Notes under the pieces: generated by a model
What the model was told of the DNA's origin: nothing
What the model saw: the letters and a program-made list of their open reading frames with translations, nothing else
Databases searched by the model: none
Position numbers and translations under genes: made by a program
Shown: positions 41,865 through 51,589 of the stretch, in pieces
How positions within the stretch are numbered: position 1 is the first letter of the stretch
Layout of the letters: each line of letters starts with the position of its first letter
Assembly (NCBI GenBank): GCA_017304475.1
Contig: JAFKKV010000027.1
Location: 62,001 to 126,000, forward strand
Length of the DNA: 64,000 nt
Direction: 5' to 3'
Source: Hyphomicrobiales bacterium
GTDB lineage: Bacteria; Pseudomonadota; Alphaproteobacteria; Rhizobiales; Phreatobacteraceae

Positions 41865-43674
41865 TGCGATGGAAGGAGCGGACCGCCGGGCGGTCGGAGC
41901 GCAGGCTACGGGTCGCGGCTTCGTCGACGCCGCGCCCCTCGATCACGACGCCGTAGTGGCGCTTCGCCGCCGCGGCCGAGACGAAGCCGCCAAGCACGTC
42001 TTCGAGGACTTCGGCGACCGGGCGGTCATAGGGATGGCCATGGCCGCCGCCACCGCCGGTTTCGATGCGCAGGATGTCGCCGCGCTTCAACGGATTGCCG
42101 TCGGACAGGGGCTCGAGCCGGCTTTCGTCCGGCGTGCCCGGATTGAGCGTCACGCGGCCGACGCCGCCCGACATGCCGCCGGCCATGCCCCAGGGCGGGT
42201 TCTTGACGCTGTCGATGCGCACCGCCAGCACGGCCTGTTCGGCCAGCACCTCATATTCCCTGACGATGCCGCAGCCGCCGCGATGGCGGCCGGCGCCGCC
42301 GGAATCGGCGACGATGCCATAGGCACGCAGGCGCACCGGATAGCCAGCCTCCAGGAACTCGACCGGGTAGTTCTCCTGGGCGACGAAATAGACCGCGTCG
42401 ATGCCGTCGGCATTGGGCCGCGCGCCGTAGCCGACGCCGATGCCGTCGGCGAGCAGGAAGGGCTCGAGCGCACCCTCCGCCGTGCGGTAGGTGCCGCGCA
42501 TCAGGGCGATGACATAGGCGGAATGGGCGGCCGGCGCGCCGCCGCCGGCGACGTTGATCAATCCGTTCAGGCCGGCCAGAACGCGCATCATGGTCAGGCC
42601 GCGCATGCCGAGCGGCGCCGGGAAGCGCGGCCACAACAGCGAGCCCTCGCGCAGGCGCACCTCGTCGATCGATTGCGGCCCGCCGGCATTGCAGACCTGC
42701 CCGGGATCGCCGCCGAGATAATAGAGCCCGAGCGCCATGCCCGGCACGCCCGGGTTCATCAGGAAGTTGACCGGCCCGACGGCCTGGTCGTCGGTCTCGG
42801 TGGCATCGAAGATGAAGCGGTCCTCGCCGCCCTCACCGCGCTCGCGGGTCAGCGCAAAGCGGATCTTGAACGGGCCGTGGCCATGGCCGTCGGCATCGAT
42901 CGCATCGGTGAAGCGATGGGTACCATAGGCGAAGGTTTCGGCCAGTTTGGCGCGGACCAGCCGGCGCGTGCGGGCCAGGAGCTGGCGCAGCGCGTCGGCG
43001 ATGACATCGGCGCCGAAGCGGGCGACGATCTCCTCGACACGCTTCACGCCCAGCGCATTGCTCGCCATCAGCGCCCGCATGTCGCCGAGGCTCTGGGTGG
43101 GGAAGCGCGAATTGCGATGGAAGATCGCCAGTGCCGCCTCGTTGGTCTGCCCGGCATCGATCAGCTTGGTCGGAGGGATCATGATGCCCTCCTGGAAGAT
43201 GTCCGTCGTGTCGGGGCTGATCGAGCCGGCGCGCAGGCCGCCGATATCGGCGAAATGCGCCCAGCACATCACGAAGGCGCAGCGCCGGCCCTCATGGAAG
43301 ACCGGGGCGAGCAGCACCTGGTCGTTGGAATGCGAGACCGCGCCGCGCGAGCCGTAGCAGTCATTGTACCAGTAGAGATCGCCCTCGCGCATGGTGTCCG
43401 GCGGGAAGTCGCGGAACACCGGGCTGGTCATGTCGCCGAAGATCGGCACGTTCGATCCCACCGCCATGACGCCGTCGGCATCGAACAGGCCGGTATAGAA
43501 ATCCTTCTTCTCGCGGATGAAGGCGGAGATGGCCGTGCGTTCGAGCAGGGCCTCCATTTCGGCCTGGGTCGCCCGGATGGCGCCGCGCACGATCTCGATC
43601 GTGACGGAATCGCAGATGACGGGCGCAAGCGGCGCGCCCGTCTCCGCACCCTCGGCATTAGTCGAGCGGAGCAT
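41839..43674 (-). CDS. hyuB: Hydantoinase/oxoprolinase subunit B
   Basis: A 611-residue HyuB subunit (MEALLERTAISAFIREKKDFYTG, DLYWYNDCYGSRGAVSHSNDQVL, and the Gly-rich GGGGGHGHPYDR tail near the C-terminus). Partner of HyuA. Its start lies 17 bp inside the end of the transporter gene, so translation of the operon is tightly coupled. Confidence 0.92.
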   Translation of the reverse strand: MLRSTNAEGAETGAPLAPVICDSVTIEIVRGAIRATQAEMEALLERTAISAFIREKKDFYTGLFDADGVMAVGSNVPIFGDMTSPVFRDFPPDTMREGDLYWYNDCYGSRGAVSHSNDQVLLAPVFHEGRRCAFVMCWAHFADIGGLRAGSISPDTTDIFQEGIMIPPTKLIDAGQTNEAALAIFHRNSRFPTQSLGDMRALMASNALGVKRVEEIVARFGADVIADALRQLLARTRRLVRAKLAETFAYGTHRFTDAIDADGHGHGPFKIRFALTRERGEGGEDRFIFDATETDDQAVGPVNFLMNPGVPGMALGLYYLGGDPGQVCNAGGPQSIDEVRLREGSLLWPRFPAPLGMRGLTMMRVLAGLNGLINVAGGGAPAAHSAYVIALMRGTYRTAEGALEPFLLADGIGVGYGARPNADGIDAVYFVAQENYPVEFLEAGYPVRLRAYGIVADSGGAGRHRGGCGIVREYEVLAEQAVLAVRIDSVKNPPWGMAGGMSGGVGRVTLNPGTPDESRLEPLSDGNPLKRGDILRIETGGGGGHGHPYDRPVAEVLEDVLGGFVSAAAAKRHYGVVIEGRGVDEAATRSLRSDRPAVRSFHRNEYVDAII

Positions 43675-44974
43675 TGGTCGGGTCCTTGATGAGGAGAAGC
43701 GTGATGGTGCTGATGACCGCGGCGAGGATCACGAACAGGGCCGGCGACAGCGGGCTGCCGGTTTCGCGGATCAGGAAGGTGGCGACGAAGGGCGCGAAGC
43801 CGCCGAAAATGGTCACCGCCATGCTGTAGCCGATCGACAGCGCGGTGAACCGCACCTTGGTCGGGAACAGTTCGGCCAGCACCGCGCAGAGCGGACCGGC
43901 ATAGAAGCCGAGCAGCGCCGCCGAGATGCACTGGGTGATCATCAGGCCCATGGCGGTGGGTGTGCCCACCAGATACTGGAACAGCGGGTAGGACAGCAGG
44001 CCGTAGCCGATGGCCGAAACCAGCAGCACGGGCTTGCGGCCGACCTGGTCGGACAGCCAGCCGGCGACCGGTGTCAGCACGGTGAGCACCACCGCCGCGA
44101 CCGCCGAGGCGTAATAGGCCGAGCCCGCGGGAATGCCGAGCTGGGTCGCCGCGAAGCTCGGCATGAAGATGTTGAAGGTGTAGTTGCCGACCGTGCCGAC
44201 GACCGAAATCCCGAAGGCAGCGAGAACCGGCAGCCGGTAGATGGTCAGCGCGTCGCGCAGCGGCGAGGAGGCGACCGCCTTCTGGACGACAGCCTTGCTG
44301 AAGGCCGGCGTCTCCGACACCTGCGAGCGCAGATAGAGGCCGATCGGCGCCAGCACGAAACCGAGAATGAAGGGAATGCGCCAGCCCCAGGCGATCATCG
44401 CTTCCTTGTCGAGGACCGAATTGAGGATCGCCGCGGTGAGCGTGCCGGTGATCAGCGCCAGGCCGACGCTGAACTGCTGCATGCTGCCGATCAGGCCGCG
44501 CCTGCCGGGCGGCGAATATTCGACCAGGAAGGCAGCGGCGCCGCCCCATTCTCCACCGGTCGAGAAGCCCTGGATCAGCCGGCAGATGACCAGCAGGATC
44601 GGCGCCCAGATGCCGATCGAGGCATAGGACGGGATGAGGCCGGTGAGCGCGGTGGCGCCCGCCATCATGCCGACGGTGAGGATGAGGGCCGCCTTGCGTC
44701 CCTTCCGGTCGCCATAGGCACCGATGACGATGGCGCCGACCGGCCGCATGACGAAGCCGACGCCATAGGTCGCGAAGGCCGACAGGAGCGAGATGACCGG
44801 GTCGCCGCCGGGGAAGAAATTGGCGGCGATCTGGGCGGCGAACAGGCCGAAGATCAGAAAGTCGAAGAGTTCGACGAAATTGCCGATCGCGCAGGACAGG
44901 ATCGCCCGTCTGCGGATGCGTTCGAAATCGGCTGTCGAGCCGGCATCCGGCTGGGCCGCGGCTGCTTGCGACAT
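43658..44974 (-). CDS. MHS-family MFS transporter (metabolite:proton symporter)
   Basis: A 438-residue 12-helix transporter of the ShiA/ProP/KgtP subgroup (NFVELFDFLIFGLFAAQIA, GAYGDRKGRKAAL, RLIQGFSTGGEWGGAAAFLVEYSP, AELFPTKVRFTALSIGY). Start ATG 44974 with AGGAG. First gene of the hydantoinase operon, so it should import its substrate. It sits downstream of the GntR operator at 45158-45170. Confidence 0.92.
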   Translation of the reverse strand: MSQAAAAQPDAGSTADFERIRRRAILSCAIGNFVELFDFLIFGLFAAQIAANFFPGGDPVISLLSAFATYGVGFVMRPVGAIVIGAYGDRKGRKAALILTVGMMAGATALTGLIPSYASIGIWAPILLVICRLIQGFSTGGEWGGAAAFLVEYSPPGRRGLIGSMQQFSVGLALITGTLTAAILNSVLDKEAMIAWGWRIPFILGFVLAPIGLYLRSQVSETPAFSKAVVQKAVASSPLRDALTIYRLPVLAAFGISVVGTVGNYTFNIFMPSFAATQLGIPAGSAYYASAVAAVVLTVLTPVAGWLSDQVGRKPVLLVSAIGYGLLSYPLFQYLVGTPTAMGLMITQCISAALLGFYAGPLCAVLAELFPTKVRFTALSIGYSMAVTIFGGFAPFVATFLIRETGSPLSPALFVILAAVISTITLLLIKDPTNAPLD

Positions 44975-45314
44975 GGGCGTCTCCTGGCTTCGGGGGCGCC
45001 GCTGTGTCGGCGCGTCATCCCTTGTGGACTCGGGCGGCATCGATCGCCGCGAGCGCGGCGAAAAAGGCGCGATCGGATGCCGACCCCCCAAAATCGAGTC
45101 CTGCAAAGCCGTTCGAAGGCAGTTTCTTTTGACGTCGACTCTTTGTCGATCTGTCTTCTTGTCTGACAAGATGCTAGTCAGCGGTTTCGGCGAGTCAAGA
45201 CGGGCGGCCACATATGCCCACCTTCGTTTTGGCAAGGACTGGGCAATCTTTGGGCAAGCGGCTTGATATGGCGGCGCCCGCGTGGTTCGCAGGAAGACGA
45301 AAGGGAGGCCCCGC
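44975..45314. promoter_or_regulatory. Divergent promoter region, MHS-hyu operon / GntR gene
   Basis: A gene-free 340-bp divergent region. Its clearest element is the perfect 13-bp palindrome CTTGTCTGACAAG at 45158-45170, which fits the TTGTC-N-GACAA type sites bound by FCD-subfamily GntR regulators. Two further TTTGTC/CTGTC half-sites lie just to its left (45142-45155). The AT-rich stretch 45120-45180 is the likely promoter. Confidence 0.75.
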
Positions 45315-46037
45315 ATGATCGCCAGCACGCTCGAAGCCCTGGGGCCGCCCGTGCTCATTCGCGACCGGGCCTTCGAGCAGGTCTGGGACGCCATCATTTC
45401 CGGCCGCATCCAGCCGGGCACGCGGCTGATCGAGCGCGAGCTCTGCGACGCCATGGGCATCAGCCGGGCCTCGGTGCGCGAGGTGATCCGCCGCCTCGAG
45501 GCCGAGCGGCTGGTCGTCGTCGAGCCCAGGCGCGGCCCAAGGGTGGTGACGCTGACGCCGGAACAGGCGAGCGAGATCTACGAGATCCGCGCCATGCTGG
45601 AGAGCCTGGTGATCAGGCGGTTCACCGAAAAGGCCGGGCTTGCCGACATCGCCACGCTGGAGGCGATCTTCGCCGAGATGAAGCGGGCGGCAGCGGCGGC
45701 GGACGTGCCTCGCATCGTCATGGTCGTGCACCGGTTCAACGACCATTTGCTGGCGGTCGCCGGCCACGGCACAGCCGGCGACATGCTGGCTCATCTCGAT
45801 GCGCGCATCAGCTGGCTCCGGGTCAAGGCCATGGCCGTGCCGGGTCGCCTCAGCGCCAGCATCGAGGAGATGGGCGCCGTGCTCCAGGCGGTGCGATCGG
45901 GCGACGGCGATGCCGCCGCCGCCTTGATCGCGCGGACCGTGTTTAATGCCCGCGACGCAGCGGTGGCCGAGATGCGCCGCGCGGCCCCGCCGGCAAAAGC
46001 GCCGGCCAAGCCGCGCAAGCGGCCGGAGGGCCGCTGA
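45315..46037 (+). CDS. GntR-family transcriptional regulator, FCD subfamily
   Basis: A 240-residue regulator: winged HTH (IQPGTRLIERELCDAMGISRASVREVIRRLE) and FCD domain (ASEIYEIRAMLESLVIRRF, HRFNDHLLAVAG). The C-terminal tail is Pro/Ala/Lys-rich (PPAKAPAKPRKRPEGR). ATG 45315 has GGGAGG at the right distance; a GTG at 45282 is less likely. Divergent from the hydantoinase operon and probably its repressor. Confidence 0.9.
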   Translation: MIASTLEALGPPVLIRDRAFEQVWDAIISGRIQPGTRLIERELCDAMGISRASVREVIRRLEAERLVVVEPRRGPRVVTLTPEQASEIYEIRAMLESLVIRRFTEKAGLADIATLEAIFAEMKRAAAAADVPRIVMVVHRFNDHLLAVAGHGTAGDMLAHLDARISWLRVKAMAVPGRLSASIEEMGAVLQAVRSGDGDAAAALIARTVFNARDAAVAEMRRAAPPAKAPAKPRKRPEGR

Positions 46038-46052
46038 TACGGCGCGGCCTCC

Positions 46053-47168
46053 TTAGCCCGTCCGCCCGAGCCGGAACGCCATATAGCTGTCGAACTGCAA
46101 TTCGTTGACGCGGAACCACAGGGATTCCTCGCGGCGATAGGCGTTCCAGGCCTCGAAGATCTTCTTGAACTTCGGGTTCTGGGCATTGAGCTCGGCATAG
46201 AGCTGCTCGGAGGCCTCGAAGGCCGCGCTCAGCACCTCGCGGGAATAGAGCCGGATCTGCGCGCCGCCGGCGACCAGGCGGCGCAGCGCCGCCGGATTGT
46301 CATTGTCATATTTGGCCAGCATCCACACGTTGACCGCGGCGCAAGCCTGTTCGATCGCTGCCTTATAGGCCGGCGGCAGGGCATCGAAGCGGCTCTGCCC
46401 GACATAAAGGGAGAGCTGCGCCGAGCCTTCGGCCCAGCCTGGAGCATAATAGTAGCGGGCGACCTTTTGCAGGCCGAGACGCTCGTCGTCATGCGGGCCA
46501 ACCCATTCGGCGGCATCGATGGTGCCGCGCTCCAGTGCCGGATAGATATCGCCGGCGGCGATCTGCTGCGGCACCACGCCAAGCTTGGTGAGGATCTGGC
46601 CGACCAGTCCACCGGTGCGGAACTTGAGGCCCCGCAGGTCCTCGACCGTGGCGATTTCCTTGCGGAACCAGCCGGCCATCTGGGCGCCGGTGTTGCCCGC
46701 CGGAAACAGCCTGATGTTGTAGGGTGCGAACAGTTCCTGCATGAGGGCCGCGCCGCCGCCATGGGTCATCCAGGCATTCTGCTGGCGGGCGTTCAGCCCG
46801 AAGGGCAGGCAGGTGTCGAAGGCGAGCGCCGGCTCCTTGCCGACATAATAATAGCTGGCGGTATGGCCCATCTCGACCGTGCCGTTCTGCACCGCGTCGA
46901 GCACGGCGAGCGCCGGCACCACTTCGCCGGCGGCGAAGACCTGGATGTCGAAGCGGCCATCGGTCAGCTCGGAGACGATCTTGGCGAGCATCCGGCAGCC
47001 GCCGTCGAGCGTGTCGAGGCTCTTCGGATAGCTCGTCACCATGCGCCAGCGGATCTGCGGCTGGCTCTGCGCGACGGCGGGTGACGCGACCGTGGCGGCG
47101 GTCGCGGCGAGCGACAGAACCGCGGCCTTGCGGCGGCTGAGGGCGGTCGTCGTGATGTCCTTGGTCAT
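46053..47168 (-). CDS. TRAP transporter substrate-binding protein (DctP/TakP-like), orphan
   Basis: A 371-residue periplasmic receptor with a twin-arginine-like signal (SRRKAAVLSLAATAATVASPAVA). The mature part (IRWRMVTSYPKSLDTLDGGCRMLAKIVSELTDGRFDIQ; GLKFRTGGLVGQILTKLGVVPQQIAAGDIYPALERGTIDAAEWVGP) is typical of TakP-type 2-oxoacid binders. No DctQ or DctM membrane subunits are nearby, so it must use distant ones or act otherwise. It converges with the GntR gene, 15 bp apart. Confidence 0.9.
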   Translation of the reverse strand: MTKDITTTALSRRKAAVLSLAATAATVASPAVAQSQPQIRWRMVTSYPKSLDTLDGGCRMLAKIVSELTDGRFDIQVFAAGEVVPALAVLDAVQNGTVEMGHTASYYYVGKEPALAFDTCLPFGLNARQQNAWMTHGGGAALMQELFAPYNIRLFPAGNTGAQMAGWFRKEIATVEDLRGLKFRTGGLVGQILTKLGVVPQQIAAGDIYPALERGTIDAAEWVGPHDDERLGLQKVARYYYAPGWAEGSAQLSLYVGQSRFDALPPAYKAAIEQACAAVNVWMLAKYDNDNPAALRRLVAGGAQIRLYSREVLSAAFEASEQLYAELNAQNPKFKKIFEAWNAYRREESLWFRVNELQFDSYMAFRLGRTG

Positions 47169-47320
47169 GGTTTCATATCCTCCGATGCGTCTCGTTTCGG
47201 TCTCGGCCCGCGCCGGACGCTTGCGGCGGGCCGTGTGTTCGTTTTTGTTTTTGGTTTCAGATGGTTGTGCTGCAGATGGGTGTTCGGCGAACCTCGTCAG
47301 GCGGAAGCGTGAACCGCTAC

Positions 47321-47472
47321 GTCACCCCCGGCCGAGGCGAAGCCGAGGGGAAGGGGGTCCAGGGGCCAACAGGCTGCAGCGCCCGCGCATGTTGCGTGGA
47401 CGTCGTTGTGGTTGGCGAAGAGTCCTTCAACCCCTGGACCCCCTTCCCTCGCTTCGCTCGCCGGGGGTGACG
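47321..47472. repeat. Foldback repeat element, copy A
   Basis: The 361-bp gap 47169-47529 holds no gene. Segment 47321-47365 and segment 47431-47472 are imperfect inverted arms of about 42 bp around a 65-bp loop. The right arm 47433-47472 is identical over 40 bp to both arms of copy B (52960-53113). Similarity extends into the loop when one copy is inverted, and into the flanks, so this is one mobile or dispersed element of roughly 150-200 bp in opposite orientations. Confidence 0.8.
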
Positions 47473-47529
47473 TCGTTGTTCTCGTGCGACTCCGAAGGTC
47501 ACGAGGCGCGAGGCATACCCTCTTGCCCC

Positions 47530-47994
47530 TCACGCCCCCGCCTCCTTCGGCCGGCGGTGCATCAGCGCGACGCGGGTGCAATTGGCCACCTCCTTGCCGT
47601 CCTGGTTGAAAGCGCGGTGGCGGAAGGTGACGAGGCCGGCCCTGGGGCGCGATGCGCTCGGCCGGACCGCCTCCACCGTGGTGACCACGCGAATGCTGTC
47701 GCCCTGGAACACCGGAGCCGGGAAGTTCACGTCGGTCATGCCGAGATTGGCGACCGTCGTGCGCAGCGTCGTGTCGTGTACGGAAATGCCGATCATCAGG
47801 CCGAGCGTGAACAGCGAATTGACCAGCGGCTTGCCGAACTCGGTCTTCGCCGCGAAATGGGCGTCGATATGCAGGGGCTGGGGATTAAGCGTCATGTTGG
47901 AGAACAGCATGTTGTCCATCTCGGTCACCGTCCGGGTGATCGGATGATCGAAGGTCTGGCCGACCGAAAACTCCTCGAACCACAATCCGGGCAT
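47530..47994 (-). CDS. MaoC-family hydratase
   Basis: A 154-residue hot-dog-fold enoyl-CoA hydratase-like protein. The core FSNMTLNPQPLHIDAHFAAKTEFGKPLVNSLFTLGL carries the MaoC Asn/Asp-His catalytic region (NPQPLHID). It would hydrate an unsaturated acyl-CoA. It lies 9 bp after the carboxylase alpha gene and replaces the crotonase-type hydratase usual in leucine or terpene acid pathways. Confidence 0.9.
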   Translation of the reverse strand: MPGLWFEEFSVGQTFDHPITRTVTEMDNMLFSNMTLNPQPLHIDAHFAAKTEFGKPLVNSLFTLGLMIGISVHDTTLRTTVANLGMTDVNFPAPVFQGDSIRVVTTVEAVRPSASRPRAGLVTFRHRAFNQDGKEVANCTRVALMHRRPKEAGA

Positions 47995-48003
47995 GGCTTT
48001 CTC

Positions 48004-49995
48004 CTAAGTCTCTGGCGTGTCGGCTGGCGTGATGGCGACGATCAGCGCGCCGGCGCCGATCGTCCTGCCGGGCGTGCCCAGGATCCGCTCCACCTGGCCG
48101 TTGCAGGTGCTTTTCAGGTCGGTGAACAGTTTCATGGATTCGAGCACGGCGATCGTCTGGCCGATGGTGACGATGTCGCCGACGGCGACCCGGATCTCGG
48201 CGACGAGGCCGGGCATGGGCGCGACGATGTCGGCACCGGCGGCCGCATTGGCGCCGGAGGAAGCCCGAAGCGCCGCCGCCGCGGCCGGCAGAACCTGGAA
48301 TTTCGCTTCGACCGAACGGGCGCGGATTGCCACGCGCCCGTCCGCGATAGCGAAGCGGCAAGCGATGGCGGTGCCGTCGATGACCACGGTCAGCAGCGTC
48401 CCTTCGGCTGCGGCTTCGACCGCGACGCTGCCGTCGGCATCGCCCAGCGTGAAGTGCCGAGGCCCGCCCGCCACCGTCACCAGTGCCGTCGCGCCATCGG
48501 CCGAAACCGAAAAGGGCGTCGCTCCGGTTGCCAGCAGGCGAAAGCCTTGCAGGCCGGACCAGGGCGAGGCGCGCCGCTCGGGCGCACGCCCCAGCCACAG
48601 GGCAAGCGCCGCCAGCCGGCGGGCGAGCACGAGATCCGCCTTGTCCCGTGCCCAGCCCTCCGGCCAGGTCTCGGCGATCAGCCGGGTGGTCGCGCGTCCC
48701 TCTGCGAAAGCCCGCGTCCGCAAGGCGTCGATCAGGAAGGCCCGGTTGGTCGCCGGGCCGAGCACGGTGAGTGCGTCGAGCGCCGCGCCGAGCTTCTCCA
48801 GCGCCTGTGCCCGGTCGGTTCCCGTGGCGATCAGCTTGGCGAGCAGGCTGTCATAAGCGAGGCCGACCACCGTACCGGTCTCGACCCCGGAATCGACCCG
48901 GATGTCCGACGGCGGCGACCACAACGCGATCGCCCCCACATCCGGTCGAAAACCCTCGTCGGCGCGTTCCGCGGTGAGGCGTGCCTGGATCGCATGACCG
49001 GTCATGGTGATGTCGCCCTGGGCAAAGCCCAGCTTCTCGCCGGCAGCGACGCGCAATTGCCATTCCACCAGGTCGAGGTCGGTGATCGCCTCGGTCACGG
49101 TATGCTCGACCTGCAGCCGGGTGTTCATTTCCAGGAAGAAGATCTCTTCCGTGGCGGCGTCGACGATGAACTCCATGGTGCCGGTCGAGTCGTAGCCGAT
49201 CGCCGCCGCGAGCCTGACGGCGTGGCCATGCAGCGCCGCCCGTGTCGCGTCGGAAAGATGGGGGGCGGGCGCCTCTTCCAGAAGCTTCTGGTTGTTGCGC
49301 TGGACCGAGCAATCGCGCTCGAACAGGTGGACGAGATTGCCATGCTTGTCGCCCAGCACCTGCACCTCGACATGGCGCGGCCGGGTGATCAGCTTCTCGA
49401 TCAGCAGCCGGCCGTCGCCGAAGGCTGCCTCGGCCTCGCGCCGCGCCGAAACCAGGGCTTCGGCGAGGGTCTCGGGCGCGGCGACCGCGCGCATGCCCTT
49501 GCCGCCGCCGCCGGCGGAGGCCTTGATCATCACGGGCAGGCCGGTGCGCAAGGCTTCGGCTTCCAGCCGCGCCGCGCTCTGGTCCTCGCCGTCATAACCC
49601 GGCACGACCGGTACGCCGGCCTTGGTGGCCAGGCGCTTGGCCTCGATTTTGGAACCCATGGCCGCGATGGCTTTGCCGTGTGGGCCGACCCAGGTGAGAC
49701 CATTCTCCGCGCAAAGCGCCGGCAGTTCGGTCTTTTCCGAGAGGAAGCCGTAGCCCGGATGGATCGCCTCGGCGCCGGCGGCACGCGCGGCATCGATGAT
49801 GCGATCGGCGCGCAGATAGCTGTCGCGCGCCGGCGCCGGGCCGATCGGCACGGCCATGTCGGCGAGCCGGACGTGCAGCGCGTCCCTGTCGGCTTCCGAA
49901 TAGACGGCGATGGTCCGGATGCCGAGACGCCGGGCGGTGCGGATGATCCGGACCGCGATCTCGCCGCGGTTGGCGATCAGAAGGGAGCGGAACAT
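48004..49995 (-). CDS. Acyl-CoA carboxylase biotin subunit (MccA/AtuF-like)
   Basis: A 663-residue protein with biotin carboxylase (SLLIANRGEIAVRIIRTA, KASAGGGGKGMR, EMNTRLQVEHTVTE), linker, and C-terminal biotinyl domain with the modified lysine in ESMKLF, about 41 residues from the end. It carboxylates biotin with ATP and bicarbonate for the carboxyltransferase subunit upstream. ATG 49995 matches the family start; a GTG at 50007 overlaps the upstream stop. Substrate is probably a 3-methyl-branched enoyl-CoA. The ESMKLF motif differs from the common EAMKM. Confidence 0.92.
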   Translation of the reverse strand: MFRSLLIANRGEIAVRIIRTARRLGIRTIAVYSEADRDALHVRLADMAVPIGPAPARDSYLRADRIIDAARAAGAEAIHPGYGFLSEKTELPALCAENGLTWVGPHGKAIAAMGSKIEAKRLATKAGVPVVPGYDGEDQSAARLEAEALRTGLPVMIKASAGGGGKGMRAVAAPETLAEALVSARREAEAAFGDGRLLIEKLITRPRHVEVQVLGDKHGNLVHLFERDCSVQRNNQKLLEEAPAPHLSDATRAALHGHAVRLAAAIGYDSTGTMEFIVDAATEEIFFLEMNTRLQVEHTVTEAITDLDLVEWQLRVAAGEKLGFAQGDITMTGHAIQARLTAERADEGFRPDVGAIALWSPPSDIRVDSGVETGTVVGLAYDSLLAKLIATGTDRAQALEKLGAALDALTVLGPATNRAFLIDALRTRAFAEGRATTRLIAETWPEGWARDKADLVLARRLAALALWLGRAPERRASPWSGLQGFRLLATGATPFSVSADGATALVTVAGGPRHFTLGDADGSVAVEAAAEGTLLTVVIDGTAIACRFAIADGRVAIRARSVEAKFQVLPAAAAALRASSGANAAAGADIVAPMPGLVAEIRVAVGDIVTIGQTIAVLESMKLFTDLKSTCNGQVERILGTPGRTIGAGALIVAITPADTPET

Positions 49996-50003
49996 GGCTG
50001 CAC

Positions 50004-51566
50004 TCACATCCGGTAGACCGGGCGGGGGGAGGTATCTCGGGGCTCGCCGGCGCTGAGCGACAGGCAGAGGCCGAGGACGTCACGCGTCTGGGCCGGCTCG
50101 ATGATGCCGTCGTCCCAGAGCCGCGCCGTGGCGTAATAGGGGTCGCTCTGTTCCTCGAACTGGGCGCGGGTGCGCCGGTCGAGCTCGGCGATGGCCGCCT
50201 CGTCGCCGGCGCCCTTCAGGCTCTGGCGGCGCAGTTCGGTGACCACGGTGGCGGCGACCTCCGGGCTCATGGTGGCGATGCGGGCATTCGGCCAGGCGAA
50301 CAGGAAGCGCGGCTGGAAGCCGCGGCCGCACATGCCGTAATTGCCGGCGCCATAGGAGCCGCCGATGATCACGGTATATTTCGGCACCCGGGCATTGGAG
50401 ACGGCATAGACGAGCTTGGCCGAATGCTTGGCGATGCCGCCGCGCTCGGCCTCGGTGCCGACCATGAAGCCGGTGATGTTCTGCAGGAAGATCAGCGGGA
50501 TGTGGCGCTGGTCGCAGAGTTCGATGAAATGGGCGCCCTTCACCGAGGCCTCGGCGAACAGCACGCCGTTATTGGCGATGATGCCGACCGGATAGCCGTG
50601 GATGCGGGCAAAGCCGGTGACCAGGGACGCGCCATAGGCCGGCTTGAACTCCTGGAAGGCGCTGCCGTCGACCAGGCGGGCGACCACCTCGCGCACGTCA
50701 TAGGGCTTTTTCAGGTCCACCGGCACGATGGCGGTGAGCTCGGCCGGATCGGCCAGCGGCGGTGCCGGCGCAAAGGGCGGCGGGGTGACGAGGCGCAGCG
50801 CCCCGAAACCCAGCACGATCTCGCGCAGGCGGCCGATCGCCTCCGTCTCGGTCGCAGCGACATGGTCGGTGACGCCGGAAACGGTGGCATGCATGTCGGC
50901 GCCACCAAGCGTCTCGCCGTCGACGATCTCGTTGATCGCCGCCTTGACGATCGGTGGGCCGCCGAGATGGATGCGGCCCGTGCCGCGCACCATCACCACC
51001 TCGTCCGACAGCGCCGGGATATAGGCGCCGCCCGCCGTGCAGCCGCCGAACACCGCCGAGACCTGCGGAATGCCTGATGCCGACATGCGGCACTGGTTGA
51101 AGAAGGTGCCGCCGAAATGGTCGCGATCGGGAAACACCCGGTCCTGCTCGGGCAGATAGGCGCCGCCGCAATCGACCAGGTAGAGGCAGGGCAGGCGATG
51201 GGCCTCCGCGATTTCCTGGGCGCGCAGATGTTTGCGCACCGTCTCGGCGAAGAACGAGCCGCCCTTCACGGTCGCATCATTGGCGATGATCATCACCGGC
51301 GTTTCGTGGACGAGGCCGATGCCGGTGATGATGCCGGCGGCCGGCAATTCGCCGCCATAGAGGCCGTGGGCGGCGAGCGGCGACAGTTCCAGAAACGGGC
51401 TCGCCGGGTCGAGCAGCAGGTCGATCCGGTCGCGCGCCAGGATCTTGCCGCGCTCACGATGGCGCCGGACCAGCGCCTCGCCACCGCCGCCGAGCGCCGC
51501 GCGGCGATGGTCACGCAAGGCGGCGATCAGCCCCTCGAATTCGGAACCGGCATCGGTTGGCATCAT
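50004..51566 (-). CDS. Acyl-CoA carboxyltransferase subunit (MccB/AtuC-like)
   Basis: A 520-residue carboxyltransferase of the 3-methylcrotonyl/geranyl-CoA type ([93 protein letters not shown]). It transfers CO2 from biotin to the acyl-CoA. First gene of the minus-strand carboxylase operon, divergent from the acyl-CoA dehydrogenase. Confidence 0.93.
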   Translation of the reverse strand: MMPTDAGSEFEGLIAALRDHRRAALGGGGEALVRRHRERGKILARDRIDLLLDPASPFLELSPLAAHGLYGGELPAAGIITGIGLVHETPVMIIANDATVKGGSFFAETVRKHLRAQEIAEAHRLPCLYLVDCGGAYLPEQDRVFPDRDHFGGTFFNQCRMSASGIPQVSAVFGGCTAGGAYIPALSDEVVMVRGTGRIHLGGPPIVKAAINEIVDGETLGGADMHATVSGVTDHVAATETEAIGRLREIVLGFGALRLVTPPPFAPAPPLADPAELTAIVPVDLKKPYDVREVVARLVDGSAFQEFKPAYGASLVTGFARIHGYPVGIIANNGVLFAEASVKGAHFIELCDQRHIPLIFLQNITGFMVGTEAERGGIAKHSAKLVYAVSNARVPKYTVIIGGSYGAGNYGMCGRGFQPRFLFAWPNARIATMSPEVAATVVTELRRQSLKGAGDEAAIAELDRRTRAQFEEQSDPYYATARLWDDGIIEPAQTRDVLGLCLSLSAGEPRDTSPRPVYRM

Positions 51567-51589
51567 CAGCCTCTGTTGACTTCGCGATC

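Noticed and set aside
47041-50016. 991-residue open frame antisense to dctP, maoC and the carboxylase gene
   Set aside because: Runs across three well-supported genes and the foldback repeat; no recognisable protein.
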